Part shown: positions 46,575 to 57,560 of the stretch, piece by piece
Layout of the letters: each line of letters starts with the position of its first letter
How positions within the stretch are numbered: position 1 is the stretch's first letter
Assembly (NCBI GenBank): GCA_021397835.1
Contig: JAJFZO010000037.1
Location: 1-64,000 of the forward strand
Source of the DNA: Moringa oleifera
Lineage: Eukaryota; Streptophyta; Magnoliopsida; Brassicales; Moringaceae
Direction of reading: 5' to 3'
DNA length: 64,000 nucleotides
Translations under genes and position numbers: made by a program
Notes under the pieces: generated by a model
Told to the model about the DNA's origin: nothing
Database searches by the model: none
Seen by the model: the letters and a program-made list of their open reading frames with translations, nothing else

Positions 46575-48365
46575 GTTGAGGTTGATCCGATAACGTTCAA
46601 GCTATACAAGAGTTACCTCCACTGAAGATCGTAAAGGAAATGAGAGGTTTCTTAGGACGCCTCAACTGTGTATCCAGATTTGTTTCTCAACTAACAAGCC
46701 CATGTGATCCTATTTTTGCCTTACTGAATAAGGATGATTTGAAGAGTGGAATACAGAGTGGTAACAAGCCTTTGATAAAATAAATAAGTATCTTTCTCAT
46801 CCATTCGTATCCATGTCCCTAATCTTGGCAAACCATTGATACTATACTTGTCCATGTATGACAGATCATTGGCTATGTTTTAGCGTAAGTTGATGAAATT
46901 GAGCAAGAGAGAAAGCCATGTACTATCTTAGCAAGTGACAAGTCCTATCAGAATATGACATCGGAGTGCTTTAATTGAATTTTTAGTAAAAAGAGCTATA
47001 GATGACTATCTTTCAGTTAAATTTGAATTTCTCGATGATGGTTTATCAAGCCAAGTTGACTTAATCATTGACAATACACTTGGGTAGATTATATACTTTC
47101 ATGGAGCTTCAAAGGCACTAGAGCATGGCATAGGGGCATTGTTAAAATCCCTAGAAAGAGATTATTATCCCTTCATTTCAAGACTTGACTTTTACTCAGC
47201 CAACAATGTGGTAGAATATGAGGCATGCGTGGTAGGCTGAAGAGCTACAATGGATAAAAATATTAAGCAACTCATAGTTTATGGAGACTTTACCTTAGTC
47301 ATTTATCAATTAGAAAAAGAATGGTTGGTTAGAAACTTTGAGCTTCAAAAATATTATCAGTTGGTGCAAGAATCGCTCACTATTTTCCAAGATGTACACT
47401 TTTAGTATCTCTCTAGAGAAAAAAACCAAATGGCAGATGCGTTGGCTACTCTAGCAGCAATGTTTCAAATAATTGACCTTGAGAATATCACCCCTATCAA
47501 AATGAGCATTTTTTGTGCTCTTATATATTGTGTCGCACTTGAAGAAGAGAAAAATGGAAAGCTATGGTATTATGATACCCAAAGATTTCTCAAGGAATGC
47601 TTTTACCCAAAAGAAAAAAAAAACCAACAAAACATGATAAAAAAGTGTTAAGAAAATTAGTGTAGATTACTTAGCTGATGGGGAGATTCTGTACACAAAA
47701 AATTTTGATCAAACACTCGTAAAGTGTTTAGATGTCAAAGAAGTTTAAGAAATCTTAAAAGAAGTTCATGAGGGCATTTATGGAACACACGTAAGTGGTC
47801 CTATGTTGGCCAGACAAATAATTCAAGCAAGCACTATTGACTTACTATAAAAAAGGACTGCATACAATATGTTTAAAAATACCACAAATGCCAAATATAT
47901 GCAAATAAAATTCATGTCTCACCTTCAAAATTACACATGATGACCCCTACTTGGTCATTTTCGTTATGGGAATTCGATGTGAATGGTCTAATTGCCTTGA
48001 AAGCTTCAAAAAGATACAAGTTCATTGTGGTGTTTATCGATAATTTCACCAAATGAGTTAAGGCACCATCGTTCACTTAGGTCACCAAGTTAGTGATGAT
48101 AAATTTCCTCAAAAAAGATATAATTTAATGATATGATTAAAAGAATTATTTCAAATTATACTAAAAATCTTACTAACAAAATAATGGAAAAAACACGCAA
48201 ACGGTTCAAGATCCAACATCATGATTCTATAACTTACCGAGCACACATGAATAGGAAAGTCGAGGTAGCAAACAAAAACATCAAACAGAGCATAAGAAAA
48301 ATAATAACAACATATTGGGATTGGCATGAGATCTTCTTGCATAAAAAATGCCCCTATAGTTGAAA
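46575..48365 (+). pseudogene. Gypsy pol remnant: RT end, RNase H, integrase
   Basis: The RT C-terminus is clear: KIVKEMRGFLGRLNCVSRFV, then SQLTSPCDPIFALLNKDDL at about 46,625-46,740. The next block resembles the RT-linked RNase H (YYLSK). A second RNase H of the kind found in Tat elements spans about 47,085-47,470, with IIYFHGASKALEHGIGALL, NNVVEYEACVVG, LIVYGDFTLVIYQLEKEWLV and NQMADALATLAAMFQI. The usual first catalytic Asp (YFDGAS) is His here (codon 47,100-47,102), and the preceding Trp is a TAG. Integrase fragments follow: VHEGIYGTHVSGPMLARQII at about 47,770, and near the end FKIQHHDSITYRAHMN and VEVANKNIKQSIRK (48,200-48,300). Gag, protease and most of RT are missing. The Mutator-like element begins about 100 bp further right. 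Confidence 0.8.
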
Positions 48366-49012
48366 CTAGTAATAACCTTATAGTTTTGAGAATCCGGGAT
48401 CAATTTAGATTTTCAAGGATAACTTACCTTCGCTATCGTGCAAGATTCTCTGACATCTTCTCTACAAAATTCGCTTAGAATTTTCATGGTAATACCTCCA
48501 AAATAAAAAAGAAAAAATTGTCAAAATTAGCATCCTACCAATCTTTTTTTTGCAAAAGAAACTTCTTTTACTAAGTTGTGTTTTTTTTAGCACTTACATG
48601 TATCAGAAAGACGAAAATACCCTTACAAAAGACAATGATACCCTTGAAAATAAAATAACTCAAAAATTGAGGAGATTTGTCTGAATACTTTCTCCTTTTG
48701 AGATCTCTCTCTCTCTTCGACCTCTTTCTCTTGGATCTGGGTTTCTCTTTGCTCTATCTTTTGGTTTTTTCTTCCCTCATTTGTATCCAAGATCCAAAGA
48801 AGGAATCGAAGGTAGTCATTAACATTTTTAACTATTTGTCTTGCAGAGAAGAAAGCTCGTATTTTTGAGTACATATTTTTCAATCTCGTTTTTTTTCACA
48901 ACATATTTGTCTTCAAAATCAGAACGTGCTCGAAAGTGAAAAAGGGTGAGGGGTATACCTTTGAACAATAATGTAGCTTGAATATAATTTGTGTCATTCC
49001 TTATATATATGA

Positions 49013-49046
<34 letters not shown>
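49013..49046. repeat. (AT)n microsatellite
   Basis: A run of about 16 AT units lies in the left arm of the Mutator-like element. Confidence 0.9.
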
Positions 49047-49149
49047 TATCTTAGTTGATATATTATAACATAATTATGCATTTGAATAACAAGGTAGCTT
49101 AAATATAAGTGTTCTCCTTTATATATAGAATATAAAAAAATATATATGT

Positions 49150-49250
49150 TTGAAAATCGTATCTTAGTAAATCATAACATTATTATGCTAATTCGTAACT
49201 TCTCTCATGAAATCGTAACAAGTTTATGAGATCGTGCCTTATTTTATGTT
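49150..49250 (+). repeat. TCGTA-type short repeats, block 1 of the Mutator-like element
   Basis: Motifs AATCGTATCTTAG, ATTCGTAACTTC, AATCGTAACAAG and GATCGTGCCTTA recur about every 20-25 bp, just upstream of the transposase start codon at 49,303. Confidence 0.55.
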
Positions 49251-49302
49251 ATAAGTAATTCTTTTCAGTTGTAATTTGAAATATTTTCTTTGACATTACA
49301 GA

Positions 49303-51982
49303 ATGCGGATAATTGTAACTTGGAATGGTGAGTGGTCTGAGTCCAGTGGTAGTTTTGAGTATGTTGGCAAATATATCAAAACTAAAAGGTATATTGTTCG
49401 GAGGGGTTTGACATATGTGCAATTGCTGGATTTGGTTAAATCTTGTGTGTAGGCTGATTTCACTATGACTGATGTTGTACTGCATACCATAGTAAGATCT
49501 GAAAAAACTACTAGCAAAATTGAGTTAGTGAATGATGACGATGTTGAGTTTATGTTGTAGGATGACAGCATAGTTCCTCGTGTGATTGTTGATCTAGTGG
49601 AGAGAAATTTTGTTAAGAATAGACAAAGTTTATGTAAAGGTGAAATTTCAGGATGAGTCAATCCTATTAACATAAGTTGTTCTGGGAGTAATCCAACTAT
49701 TGAATTAGATGTATATAGCATTGAACCATTCATCCATAGTGAGATTCCTGTTGACACTCAGCATACTAATGAGATCCATACCGATGAGATCAACTTGGAT
49801 GAGCGGATGGACTATGATATTAGGTGTAAATATCCAATCATGAAAACTCATCCTACTCAACCCACCAGTGAAGATCAATGTGAACCCATTCTAAAAGCAG
49901 AACCCGACAATGAAGAATTGAATGAGAATCTACGTCCTGTCCCACCTTATGTCCCATTTACATGCCCAAAAGTACATAATAATTCAAATGATTGTATTGT
50001 CAAACGGTATGGTGTGTTGGGTGCTGAATTACACGGTCTTACATTAACTTCTACTATGGAATCAGTGACTCCAATTGACACCCTTGCTAGAGGTCAGCTT
50101 TTTCCGAACAAAAAAGAGCTGAAGCAATTTTTGGGTGTGCATGCTTTAACTGAGAACTTTGAATTTAGAGTCACTAGGTCTAACAAATCATTATTTGAGA
50201 TTGCTAGAAGAGAAAGAAATTGTGCATGGAAGATTCGTGCTGTGAGAGTTGCACAAGGGCAATTCTTCCAAATTAGAAGGTGTGATTTGACACACACTTG
50301 CACAGTTGAAGAGTTGTATCGATGACATCGACAAGCAAGTTCTGCCATTATTGGAGAAATTGTGGCTCAAATGTTGTCTACTAATGCTAGAATCATTAAG
50401 CCAAAAAATATCATAGGTGATAATGAAAGAACTCTGTGGCATACAAATTTTATACAGTAAAGCTTGGAATGCTAAAGAGTATGCATTGTCTCTTACATAT
50501 AGTGACCCAATTGAGTCATATCAACAGTTGCCGTCATACTACCACATATTGTAAACAATTAATCTAAGAACTAAGGCTCACATATGTATTGAAGATGGAA
50601 CTAATCGATTTAAGTATTTATTTGTGGCTCTTGGGCAATCGTTGAGGGGGTTCCATTTAGTAATCAGACCGATCATTGCTATCGATGCCACTCACTTAAA
50701 AGGAAGGTTTGACGGTGTAATGTTTGTAGCGGTATGCAAAGATGAGAATGAACAGATATATGCACTAGCATTCGGTTATGGTGACTCCGAGAACTATGAT
50801 GCATGAGAGTGGTTCTTGCGGCAGCTAAAAGAAGCTATAGGTTCAGTTGAAGACTTGGTTATTATATCAGATCGTCATGTCAGTACTGCAAATGCCATCG
50901 CAAAGGTCTTCCCTAATTATTGTCATAGTTTATGTTCGTGGCATATGGCCCAAAATATAAAGAATAAATTCAAGAGGGAAGATATATCTAAGATATTTTA
51001 TGATGCAGCAAGGGTATATCGAGAATCTGAATTTAATAAATTGATGACTGAGTTGCAGGCTAATCACCCTGAAGCATTCGAATATATCATGAAGGAAGAT
51101 CCGAGAAAATGGTCACGTGTGTATTGCCCCCGGAGACGATATCAACTCATGACCACTAACATAGCTGAGAGCTTGAATTCGTGTTTGCGATTTGCTCGAG
51201 AGTTACCTGTGACAGCTCTATTGGAATTCATTCGAGACATGATGCAACGTTGGTTCTATAATCGACTTGAGAAAGCTAAGGTTTGGAGGTCACAACTAAT
51301 AGAATGGGCTCACTCATTGATGATTGAGAGACAAAAAGTTTCATTACAAATGACAGTTTTCAATGTTGATTGAAATGTATTTTTAGTTAGGCAGAAGGGT
51401 AAGGAGGTAATTGTGAATCTTATTGAACGTACTTACACTTGTAAAGAGTTTCAGGCAGATCTTTTGCTATGTGCACATGCACTAGCAGCTTTTAGGTGAC
51501 ATTGATGGTTCTGTTGGTAATATTTTTTAATTATTCATTGTTATTGCTTGTATTAACTTCACAAATTGGTTATTTTTTTACAGGGAACGTAATATTGACT
51601 TCATAACTCTTTGCTCTAACTACTATAAACAGGATCAACTAGTAGCAGCATACTCTGAGCCGGTATATCCAATTGGGATATACCTAAGGAAGTTAGAAGA
51701 GTTATGGTATTACCACCAAATAATGGTAAGTCAGCAGGGCATCCTAAAAAACAGAGAATACCCTTTGGTGGGGAGAGGACGATCCAAAAGAAGTGCTCTA
51801 GATGCATGCAATATGGACATAATCGATTGACGTGCTCGAATCCATAATATTTTGATGGAGTGAGTCACTCTTGATCGTCTAAGGTGCCTGATCAGTTGCG
51901 TCGTAAATGTTGTAATTATGGTGGAGTTGGGCATAATTCATGAACTTGTAAAATGCCTCTCAATTCAACTTTACTAAAGGAT
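49303..51982 (+). pseudogene. Mutator-like transposase with MULE, SWIM and zinc-knuckle domains
   Basis: ATG at 49,303 starts MRIIVTWNGEWSES. An acidic N-terminal region is followed by a MuDR-type DNA-binding block at 50,090-50,320 (LFPNKKELKQFLGVHALTEN, then CAWKIRAVRVAQGQFF). The DDE core follows with RPIIAIDATHLKGRFDGVMF (first Asp at about 50,684), DLVIISDRHVSTANAI (second Asp), HSLCSWHMAQNIKNKF and TTNIAESLNS. Past a stop, a SWIM finger reads TCKEFQADLLLCAHALAAF (51,438-51,493). After an intron-like gap comes a CSRCMQYGHNRLTCSNP zinc knuckle (51,795-51,845) and a second, damaged knuckle. At least eight in-frame stops occur, several at Trp positions (ENYDA-stop-EWFL at 50,804; stop-HRQASS at 50,323). 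A frameshift near 51,670 also breaks the tail. It is inactive. Confidence 0.88.
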
Positions 51983-52149
51983 GACACAAATGGTTTATGA
52001 TAATCCTTATGTTTTGATTATATTATTATTATTTGTAAACTTATTTTTCATTACTGATTGGTATACTATTTTGAGATTTTTAAGTTTTTATACGGTATTG
52101 ACTATTTTGTACAGGTCAATTCATGTAATGGTGGCAATATTGGCAATGC

Positions 52150-52735
52150 AATTGATTGGACAATGATTTCGCACCTTCAATTCCCAACCTCAATACTAAA
52201 TCATACCTACTGACTATGACTTCGTACCTCTAATTCACACTTTTATTAGTAAAATCGTACATTGTAATCGTATCTTAAATAATAAATCGTACATTCAATT
52301 TGCATGATCATTTTCACACTTGCAATACTAAAATCGTAACTTAAATATTGAATCGCACCATCATTTCGCACCTTTATTCGTAAATTTGTACCTTACATAA
52401 TATATCACCCCATCAATTCGCATTTTTATTAGTAAAATTGCACATTGTATTCGTATCTTAAATAATAAATTGTACCTTTAATTCGTACCATTATTTTCAT
52501 AAATGCAACACTAAAAATTGTACCTTAAATATTGAATCGCACAATCATTTTGCACCTTTAGTCATAAAATCATACCTTAAATATTGTATCGCACCATTAG
52601 TTCGTATCTTTTTAGCAAAATCGTACCTTTAATGGTAAATAAATTGTACCTTTAATGGTAAATAAATCGCACATTCATTAGTAAAATCGTATCTTCAATG
52701 TTAAAAAATCGCACATTTAATAGTCTTCAATGAAC
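52150..52735 (+). repeat. TCGTACC/TCGCACC-type short repeats, block 2
   Basis: About two dozen variants of AATCGTACCTTAAATA, AATCGCACCATCATT and TTCGCACCTTTATT follow each other at 20-30 bp, between the transposase 3' end and the 3' end of the Ulp1-like gene. Confidence 0.7.
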
Positions 52736-52889
52736 ACTCACAATATACTGAAAATTATTAGTAGATGAGGGAAGAACCAAGATGATTACACAATGTACTG
52801 AAAATGATTCTTTTATAAAAAATATTATACACAATTTTTGAATGTATATACAAATGAATACAATATAATGTAAAAAGAATAAAATTGTT

Positions 52890-55800
52890 TTAACCCTTAT
52901 CATCTACAATTGAGTTAGCGAATACATGCATGGTCATATGCTTCCATATCTTTGGCATGTCTTTGTCATTGTATTTCAGTGCCTTCCTAGCTAGTAAATG
53001 TTCTATTATGTACAACATGTGAGGCCCGTAATTACCACTGAAAAAAATAACAACACAATTAAAAGAAATTGACATTGAACAGAAAACTTCTAAATAAGGA
53101 TAATAATTAGCAAAAAAGACTCTTACCTTTTTTTTCTGCTGGGGGACCTTGTTCTTTAGCTCTAGTGTGCATGAGAGTGGAATATTCGGCTTATTAACAT
53201 ATGATTTCCACATGAAATATCCCTCGCTAGCCATGTAACTAGGTAGGATATATATGAGGGGGTTTTGTTGCAGAATACGCACCTCAGTGGGGATCTCTTG
53301 TTGGAAAAAGTCAAAAATTCGTAAAGAAAATATCTGCAAATCTATAACCACTAGCAGCTAGTGAGATCCCCCAACGTGGCATGGAACCATCAACTACATT
53401 GAAAAATATTGTTTAAATGTCAGTTAAGAGTTCTCATAATATTGCAAGAAAATAATTAAAACCAATCAATGAAGATATACATATCTTATTCACAGTGTGC
53501 CAAGCTAGACAATCATGACAAAATTTGCCTCTCACATGATCCAGGAAATCTGGTTCCCACTTATGTGCTTCAAAATTGAAGGGTGGAGGAGGACAATCAG
53601 GATCTGGATCCGCTTGATATTCATTGTAAATGTAAAATATTGCTGTCTACAAATTTGAGCAAAACAAAGTCAATAAACAAATTGAATATAAAGCATCTAA
53701 ACAATTAAAGTCCAAAAAACTTACATAGAGCCAAGGATCGCAGATGCAAACATCTTGTGCATATTGTTGAGGAAACTCCCTCCGCCTTCTTCGAAGGAGA
53801 CTCAAATATGCTTCAATGTGCTGGTTAATATAACAAAAATAATAATGTAATATTAAATCAGTATACGAAGTGAAGGCACGAATGCTAGTTCTAGTATAAT
53901 AAGAATGTAAAGAATAATAGTTTGTAAAATGACTAACTTACAGAGTTATCGACCTATTCATCATTGTCTTTGAAGGCTTTAAACCATTCTATACTAACCG
54001 AATGACCGATACCTACATTGCGGCTAAAGAAAATGAAAATAAAATATGAGTAAAAGTTAAAAAATAAAAATTTAATTTAGCTAACGAAACATAAATTATA
54101 ATTATAAATGACTTATTATGATTGGCCACTCATTAACTCGTTGAATGTAGTAAGAATCTTGTTTGTGAATTTGGCTTTTGTACTCACCATGTGAGAGTAC
54201 TTGGCTCTTTTTTCCTTAGTGTTAAGGTTGACATATGGGCTGCACAGTTGTCTTGACCTTTTACGAGTCCTAACAACTGGCAGCACACTGTCAGTTGCCT
54301 CAATTGGGGTAATAGCCAAGCCTCCAACTTCTTCATTGTGTGGACCTATTGCAGGGGCCACTTCCTCATCCATTGGCCCTGTAGTGGCCACTTCCTCTGC
54401 AATTGGCCCTGCAATGGCTTTTTTTTCATGGAAGTGCAGTGCAGGAGCCAAGATCTCCTCTACGGAGTCTGCAGAGTCCTTAGCTTCCTTAATGATGGGA
54501 TGATGTAATGCAAAGCCTGCATTGAATCCCTAAAAAAAAGAGAAAGCAATTAAAGATTTCATCTTCATGTCATAAGTTGTACAATATTAAAAACCAAAAA
54601 CTAAAGTAATTATTACATACGACATTACTTACATCATTAGGAACTGGTTCTGACATAGGGCGGGGAGGGTTTCGGGCACGAAATCTATATTCTTGCAAGG
54701 AGAGCTGGATGGATTGTAAGAACGCCATTTGCTCCTCATGGCATCTTTCATTTTGTGATTCCATTTGGTTTACCTTCGCCTCAAGGAGATCTAATTGCGC
54801 CTCCATAGCAGTGAGGCGACAGCAAACTTCTGAATCCTCTGCAGTTCTTTCTGCGCCAGGTGCTTTACCCTCAACGTTGTACTCTCGCACCTCAAGGGCC
54901 ATCCTCTGTGGCCTTGACTCTCTTCTGTCACTGACGACTTCATCAGATGCATAATCCCTCAGTCGCTCGACAGGAAAAAAGCCAACTCGACGCTACAAGT
55001 AACATAAGTTGTTAATTATAAAACACAACAACAAAACTCATATCTATTATGAAGAATACATACCTTGTATTACTTTGACAAAAAAGAAGGCAATTTCATG
55101 AACTTGTCCTGGATGAGACCCTCCACAGTGTCCTCATCCCCACTCGATCATGTAACCGGCACATTGGCTTGAGCATGTGGCTGTAACGGCATGATCGAGT
55201 CTTCAACTCTAACATAATAAGGGGCATGGCTCTTAGTAATTGTTGGCTCTAACTTTAGCTTAGCCCTCATCTGAAAATATGAAATGAAGCTTCTAAATTG
55301 AAAAAACAAGATACAAAATGAAGAATGAAGGTGCGAAATGAGGAATGAATGTACAAAATTACAAAATAAAGGCATAAAATTGAGATTAAAGGTACGAAAT
55401 TAAAAAATAAAGGCACAAAATTGAGAATAAAGGTACGAAATTGAAAAATAAAGATACAAAATTGAGAATGTAGATACGAAATTGAAAAATAAAGATAATG
55501 TAGGTACGAATTTGAAAAATGAAGACACGAAATTGAGAATATAGGCACAAAATTAAAAATTGAAGACACAAAATTAAGAATGCAAGTAGGTACGAAATTG
55601 AAAATTAAGGTACGAAATTGAAAAAAGAAGACAAGAAATTGAGAATGAAGGTAGGAAATTATAAAAGAACGGCACGAAAATGGGAATGTAGGTACAAAAT
55701 TGAAAAATGAAGACACGAAATCGAAAAGGTAGGTATGAAATGAAAATGAAGATACAATATTGCTTACAGTGTTAGTGAAAATCTTCTTGCAATCTGCTGC

Positions 55801-56678
55801 ATGTGGCTTCCGATGGAACCTCCATCAACAAATTCGAGGCAATGGCAGCTTCGAGCCTGTCAACCTACTACCGTGCATGTTGGTAGCAGGAATCACTTCG
55901 AAGGCAAAAATCTATGGAAAAAGAAAAGAAAATCAAGTTAGGCTTCATGAAGATAAAAATGTACGATCCTTACTTACAGTGCCCATATGAAGCCATAGGC
56001 ATTGTAGTTCACCCTTTTAACATCCATGGCTCGATTTGCAACCGCCTTCTTGAAATGCTGCAAGGAGTTGCAATACACCTATGTGCCCTATGGAAAGCAA
56101 TTGAAGGCTTCAATATTGTCTACTAAATAGAACTGCCACGTGGGCACATACTGGCGCTCGTCATGGCCTTTGATGAAACCACTTAGCAAATACAGTAAGC
56201 CCAACTTCACCTTGTCATCTTCATCTTTAAACTCTCCTTCAAGCAGCCTTGTCTTGATGCTACTACCGCTGACGTTACCCCTCCTCCCGAAGTATTTAGC
56301 GAGAATACCAGATGGATTTTTTGCAATTTTGTCTATGTCCGATAGCTCGCTAAACTTTAAGCCAATGATTAGGCAGAAATCGACTTTGCTAAAACGAACT
56401 TCATTCTGCCCAAACTTAAACCACATTTCGTCCTCGCGGTTTTGTTGAACCTCTTGTAGTAGAAGATTATGGACAATAATCCTAGAGAAGTTAAAATCTT
56501 TGTGCAAATGTAGAAAATGCCCTAAGTAAGTCCCTTCAAACTTCTTCTTCTGAGAGTCATCCAAAATTTCCTTCAAGGTAGGGATGACATCATTGTCGTA
56601 GTGTTTTAGTATCTTTCCAGTCTTCTAGGACTCTCTGGGGATCACATATGGCTTCTGAGAAGTAAAGCTGGTTGCCAT
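52890..56678 (-). pseudogene. Transposon-captured DUF1985/Ulp1 (C48) protease-like gene, catalytic Cys lost
   Basis: The start is ATG at 56,678 (MATSFTSQKPYVIPRES, then TAG at codon 18). The DUF1985 domain is at 56,576-56,000 (SKVDFCLIIGLKFSEL, LGLLYLLSGFIKGHDERQYV, then NYNAYGFIWAL and a GTAAGT donor). Later exons include about 55,920-55,768 (AFEVIPATNMHGSRL) and 55,260-55,080 (GDEDTVEGLIQDKFMKLPSF). A coiled coil lies at 54,995-54,620 (CCRLTAMEAQLDLLEAKVNQ), then 54,451-54,118 (RTRKRSRQLCSPYV) and about 53,820-53,725 (HIEAYLSLLRRRRREFPQQY). The C48 domain spans 53,370-52,890. It keeps catalytic His (CAC 53,361-53,363) and IFDF for the Asp. The Trp after His is TAG, and the expected SGDCGP reads SGNYGP (TAC at 53,028-53,030). 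The last intron is 53,126-53,038. It is a dead homologue of SUMO proteases. Confidence 0.82.
55275..55745 (+). repeat. GGTACGAAATTG-type short repeats, block 3, in an intron of the Ulp1-like gene
   Basis: About 20 units of the form GGTACGAAATTGAGAATAAA or GGCACAAAATTGAGAATAAA at 18-22 bp spacing lie between two exons of the minus-strand gene. The open frames here (repeated FNFVPTF-like peptide) are only translations of the repeat. Confidence 0.75.
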
Positions 56679-56754
56679 CTACAGTTTGGCAAAAAAAAAA
56701 ACATTAAAATTAGAGTAAACAATAGTAAGATACAATTTAAAAAGCTTGCTATGA

Positions 56755-56960
56755 TAAATTGGTATGATTTACAAAAATCAAGTACGATTTACCAAAACTA
56801 GGTACAATTTACCAAAATTAGGTACGATTTATCAAAATTAGGTACGATTTACCAAAATTAGGTACGATTTACCAAAAATTAGGTACGATTTATGAAACTA
56901 GGTACGATTAATTAGTGCGATTCCTAAAACTATGAACGATTTGCCCTAACATGGTACGAA
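56755..56960 (+). repeat. GGTACGATTTACCAAAATTA repeats, block 4
   Basis: Eight or nine units of about 20 bp lie immediately upstream of the start codon of the minus-strand Ulp1-like gene (56,678). This is the most regular of the four blocks. On the coding strand of that gene the core reads AAATCGTACC. Confidence 0.8.
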
Positions 56961-57560
56961 TCTGATAAACCCATGCAAAAATACATTGCGATTTATCACC
57001 CAAACATCGCAGATTGGAAAACTAATACCAAAGCCCAAAAATATTAAACAAAATGTGTATTCAAGCTATTATACCCATAAACCAAACTCAAAAATATTAA
57101 AAAAAACAATGAATGAAAAATGGGGGATGAAACTAAGTCGATATTCGACAGAAAGGAATGAAGAATTTGAGTTGAAAATATTGTTTAAAAACATACTACT
57201 ATTGATTTTTTTTGTGACTCAGTAGCTTGCGGATATTCTTTAAAGGTTGGTTTACAACGAAAGCGAAGAAATGAACAAACACCGAATGTAGAGGGATGAA
57301 ACTAAGTGATGAAGTTTAGCGCCAGAGTAATAAGAGAGGAAAAGAGAGACGTTTGATATGTTTGACTTCTCAAATTTTACGTTTGGACAAATAAGTAATT
57401 GCACATGTTGGACAAAAGATAATTTTGTCTTAAATGTCTAAAATGTGCTAAAAACAAATACATTACTAATTTTGATTATTTACGCAAATATCCTTATACG
57501 GACGGCTACAAAAACAAATACCCCCAAAAGACATAGGTATCCTTTCATTTACTTCTTAAT

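Larger units (their letters stand above)
48480..57560 (+). mobile_element. Mutator-like element with transposase and opposed Ulp1-like gene (Kaonashi-type)
   Basis: The element contains a MULE transposase pseudogene on + (49.3-52.0 kb) and a DUF1985/Ulp1 protease-like pseudogene on - (56.7-52.9 kb), facing each other. That architecture is known for Kaonashi-type MULEs. The outer limits are estimates. The left flank has GTCAAAATTAGCATCC at 48,518 and TTTTTTTAGCACTTACATG at 48,582. The right flank, in reverse complement, has ATCAAAATTAGTAATG and TTTTTAGCACATTTTAGAC in the same order, suggesting degraded long terminal inverted repeats. A likely outer end is GGGGGTATTTGTTTTTGTAG, reverse complement of about 57,504-57,523. 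No 9-bp target duplication was found. Confidence 0.65.

Noticed and set aside
50094..50442. Two minus-strand frames opposite the Mutator-like transposase
   Set aside because: They are shadows of the transposase DNA-binding region; the plus strand carries all recognisable motifs.
54201..54503. 100-codon plus-strand frame
   Set aside because: It is antisense to the Glu/Pro-rich exon of the Ulp1-like gene, which carries the RTRKRSRQLCSPYV motif.
55267..55716. Open frame encoding a repeated FNFVPTF-like aromatic peptide
   Set aside because: It is a translation of the GGTACGAAATTG tandem repeat inside an intron of the Ulp1-like pseudogene; other frames of the same array are equally open.
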